A stretch of DNA of 64,000 nt, from positions 15,345-79,344 of the forward strand of contig CAYTNV010000014.1 of the NCBI GenBank assembly GCA_964439395.1, in the 5' to 3' direction. A program made the position numbers and the translations under genes. The stretch's first letter is position 1. Each line of letters begins with the position of its first letter. Shown piece by piece: positions 62,273 through 64,000 of this stretch. Source of the DNA: JAUUSJ01 sp964439395. GTDB taxonomy: Bacteria; Bacillota; Clostridia; Lachnospirales; Lachnospiraceae. Under the pieces are notes generated by a model that saw nothing but the letters and a program-made list of their open reading frames with translations, did no database searches and was not told where the DNA came from.

Positions 62273-64000
62273 ATGGAAATCATATTAAAAGATGGTTCAA
62301 AAAAACAGTATGATAATGCGATGTCTATTTTAGATATTGCTAAAGAGTTGAGTGAAGGTCTTGCTAGAGTTGCCTGTGCTGGGGAAATAGATGGAGAGGT
62401 AAAAGACCTTAGAACAGTAGTAGATAAAGATTGTGAGTTAAATATATTGACATTTCAAGATGATAAGGGAAAAGATGCATTTCGTCATACAGCATCCCAT
62501 ATTTTGGCGCAGGCTGTAAAACGTCTCTATCCAGAGGCAAAATGTGCGATTGGACCAGCGATTGAAGAAGGATTTTACTATGATTTTGATATGCCTTCTC
62601 TATCTAGGGATGACTTAGATAAAATTGAGAAAGAGATGAAAAAGATTGTAAAGGAAAATCATAAGATTACTTCTTTCACTCTTCCAAGAGAGGAAGCAAT
62701 TGCACTTATGAAAGAGAAAGAGGAGCCTTATAAGGTAGAATTGATTGAAGACTTACCAGAGGGTGCAATCATTTCTTTCTATACACAGGGAGAATTCACA
62801 GATCTTTGTGCTGGACCACATCTTATGTCCACAAAGCCAGTAAAGGCATTTAAGCTTACATCTTCTTCTGGCGCTTACTGGAGAGGTAGTGAGAAAAATA
62901 AAATGCTCACAAGAATTTACGGAACAGCTTACACAAAGAAAGAAGATTTGGCAGCTCGCCTTGAGTTTTTGGAAAATATTAAGAAAAGAGACCATAATAA
63001 ATTAGGTCGCGATATGAATCTTTTTACAACAGTTGATGTTATTGGCCAGGGACTTCCACTTATCATGCCTAACGGTGTTATTATGATCAAAGAAATGCAG
63101 CGCTGGATTGAGGATTTGGAGGATAATGAATGGGGCTATATTCGTACCAAAACTCCTCTGATGGCGAAGAGTGATTTATATAAGATTTCAGGACATTGGG
63201 GACATTATAAAGAGGGAATGTTCGTTCTCGGAGATGAGAAAGTAGATAAAGAAGTATTTGCACTTCGTCCAATGACATGTCCATTCCAGTATTATGTGTA
63301 TAAGGCAAATCAGCATTCTTATCGTGATTTGCCACTTCGCTACGGTGAGACATCCACATTATTCCGCAACGAGGATTCAGGTGAAATGCACGGCTTGACA
63401 CGTGTCCGTCAGTTTACAATTTCTGAGGGTCATTTAATTGTAAGACCAGACCAGATGGTAGAAGAATTTAAGGGCTGTCTAGCTCTCGCAAAACATTGTC
63501 TTCAGACATTGGGATTAGAGGAGGATGTAACTTATCATTTATCCAAATGGGATCCAGAGAATAAGGAAAAATATATCGGAGAGCCAGAAGTTTGGGAGCA
63601 GACAGAGCAGCATATTCGTGACGTGCTCACAGAGCTTGAGATTCCATTTGTAGAGGATGTGGGAGAGGCCGCTTTCTACGGACCAAAAGTAGATATCAAT
63701 GCCAAAAATGTATATGGCAAGGAAGATACAATGATTACAATTCAGTGGGATGCTCTCTTGGCAGAACAGTTTGATATGTACTATATCGATGAGAAGGGCA
63801 ATAAGCAGCGTCCATATATTATTCACAGAACATCAATCGGATGCTATGAGAGAACTCTCGCTTGGTTAATCGAAAAATATGCGGGATTATTCCCAACATG
63901 GCTTTGTCCAGAGCAGGTTCGCGTTCTTCCTATTTCTGAGAAATACGGCGACTATGCAGAAAAAGTAAATGCAGAGCTTAAGAAAAAAGGAATTCGTTAT
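62273..64000 (+). CDS. thrS: Threonyl-tRNA synthetase (3' end outside window)
   Basis: The first 576 codons are present and open to the window end. TGS domain at the start (ILKDGSKKQYDNAMSILDIA), the editing domain with HTASHILAQAVKRLYP and the zinc-binding DLCAGPHL, and the class II catalytic core with RPMTCPFQYYVYK, LRYGETSTLFRNEDSGEMHG (motif 2 region) and HRTSIGCYERT (motif 3 region). AAGGAAG precedes the ATG. Controlled by the T-box upstream. It lacks only the end of the anticodon-binding domain. Confidence 0.97.
   Translation, partial: MEIILKDGSKKQYDNAMSILDIAKELSEGLARVACAGEIDGEVKDLRTVVDKDCELNILTFQDDKGKDAFRHTASHILAQAVKRLYPEAKCAIGPAIEEGFYYDFDMPSLSRDDLDKIEKEMKKIVKENHKITSFTLPREEAIALMKEKEEPYKVELIEDLPEGAIISFYTQGEFTDLCAGPHLMSTKPVKAFKLTSSSGAYWRGSEKNKMLTRIYGTAYTKKEDLAARLEFLENIKKRDHNKLGRDMNLFTTVDVIGQGLPLIMPNGVIMIKEMQRWIEDLEDNEWGYIRTKTPLMAKSDLYKISGHWGHYKEGMFVLGDEKVDKEVFALRPMTCPFQYYVYKANQHSYRDLPLRYGETSTLFRNEDSGEMHGLTRVRQFTISEGHLIVRPDQMVEEFKGCLALAKHCLQTLGLEEDVTYHLSKWDPENKEKYIGEPEVWEQTEQHIRDVLTELEIPFVEDVGEAAFYGPKVDINAKNVYGKEDTMITIQWDALLAEQFDMYYIDEKGNKQRPYIIHRTSIGCYERTLAWLIEKYAGLFPTWLCPEQVRVLPISEKYGDYAEKVNAELKKKGIRY

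Overview
The window looks like a chromosomal segment of a low-GC, strictly anaerobic Clostridia member, most probably of the family Lachnospiraceae. The evidence is the AT-rich sequence with AGGAGG-type ribosome binding sites, a FabK-based type II fatty acid synthesis cluster, gatCAB, a large fused PurL, clostridial-style T-box and NiCo riboswitches, BIG2 surface proteins and a Gram-positive type 6S RNA. No genus can be fixed from sequence alone. There are no rRNA or tRNA genes, no CRISPR array, no phage genes and no intact transposase.

Layout. 1-2.9 kb: the 3' part of a GH36 alpha-galactosidase, an AraC-type regulator and a coiled-coil lipoprotein. 2.9-12.8 kb: fatty acid synthesis genes acpP-fabK, a terminator, then fabD-fabG-fabF-accB-fabZ-accC-accD-accA and a second FabK/nitronate-monooxygenase-like gene. 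FabT-type palindromes sit at both promoter regions, but no fabH or fabT is present. 12.8-19.3 kb: a cysteine-rich mini-protein, trpS, a TVP38-family membrane protein, a candidate small RNA, an orphan peptide-binding lipoprotein and two tandem aspartoacylase-like proteins, one of which has lost its zinc site. 19.5-31.6 kb: purL, a TPR protein, hflX, ptsH, ptsI and gatCAB. 32-35.6 kb: two secreted BIG2 proteins and a spacer crowded with small repeats. 35.6-42.3 kb: a SpoVB/MurJ-like flippase, an orphan sugar-binding lipoprotein, a NiCo riboswitch with a CDF metal exporter, thrC and an Smr protein. 42.3-44.8 kb (minus strand): the queuosine precursor operon queD-queE-folE-queC. 45.8-52.6 kb: gltBD and a DUF5662-like gene, followed by 6S RNA. 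53.2-58 kb: a MacB-type export operon with two membrane-fusion proteins. 58.2-64 kb: fruR-fruK, a transglutaminase-like lipoprotein, a DUF1700-like protein and a T-box-controlled thrS cut by the window end.

The most unusual content is non-coding. (1) Three copies of a ~100-nt element (1330-1426, 35427-35526, 59989-60088) share a conserved inner segment and a long closing stem ending in a T-run, with compensatory base changes between copies. This suggests an undescribed structured RNA or terminator-like mobile element. (2) Three copies of an IS200/IS605-type right end / omegaRNA-like sequence (35028-35172, 44852-45002, 62153-62234) occur with no tnpA or tnpB; two of them lie in the 5' leaders of queD and thrS. 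(3) The tandem aspartoacylase pair has complementary active-site residues. (4) Several leaders (ptsH, the 34069 gene, the 37633 gene, trpS, gatC) carry strong secondary structure that matches no riboswitch I recognise.
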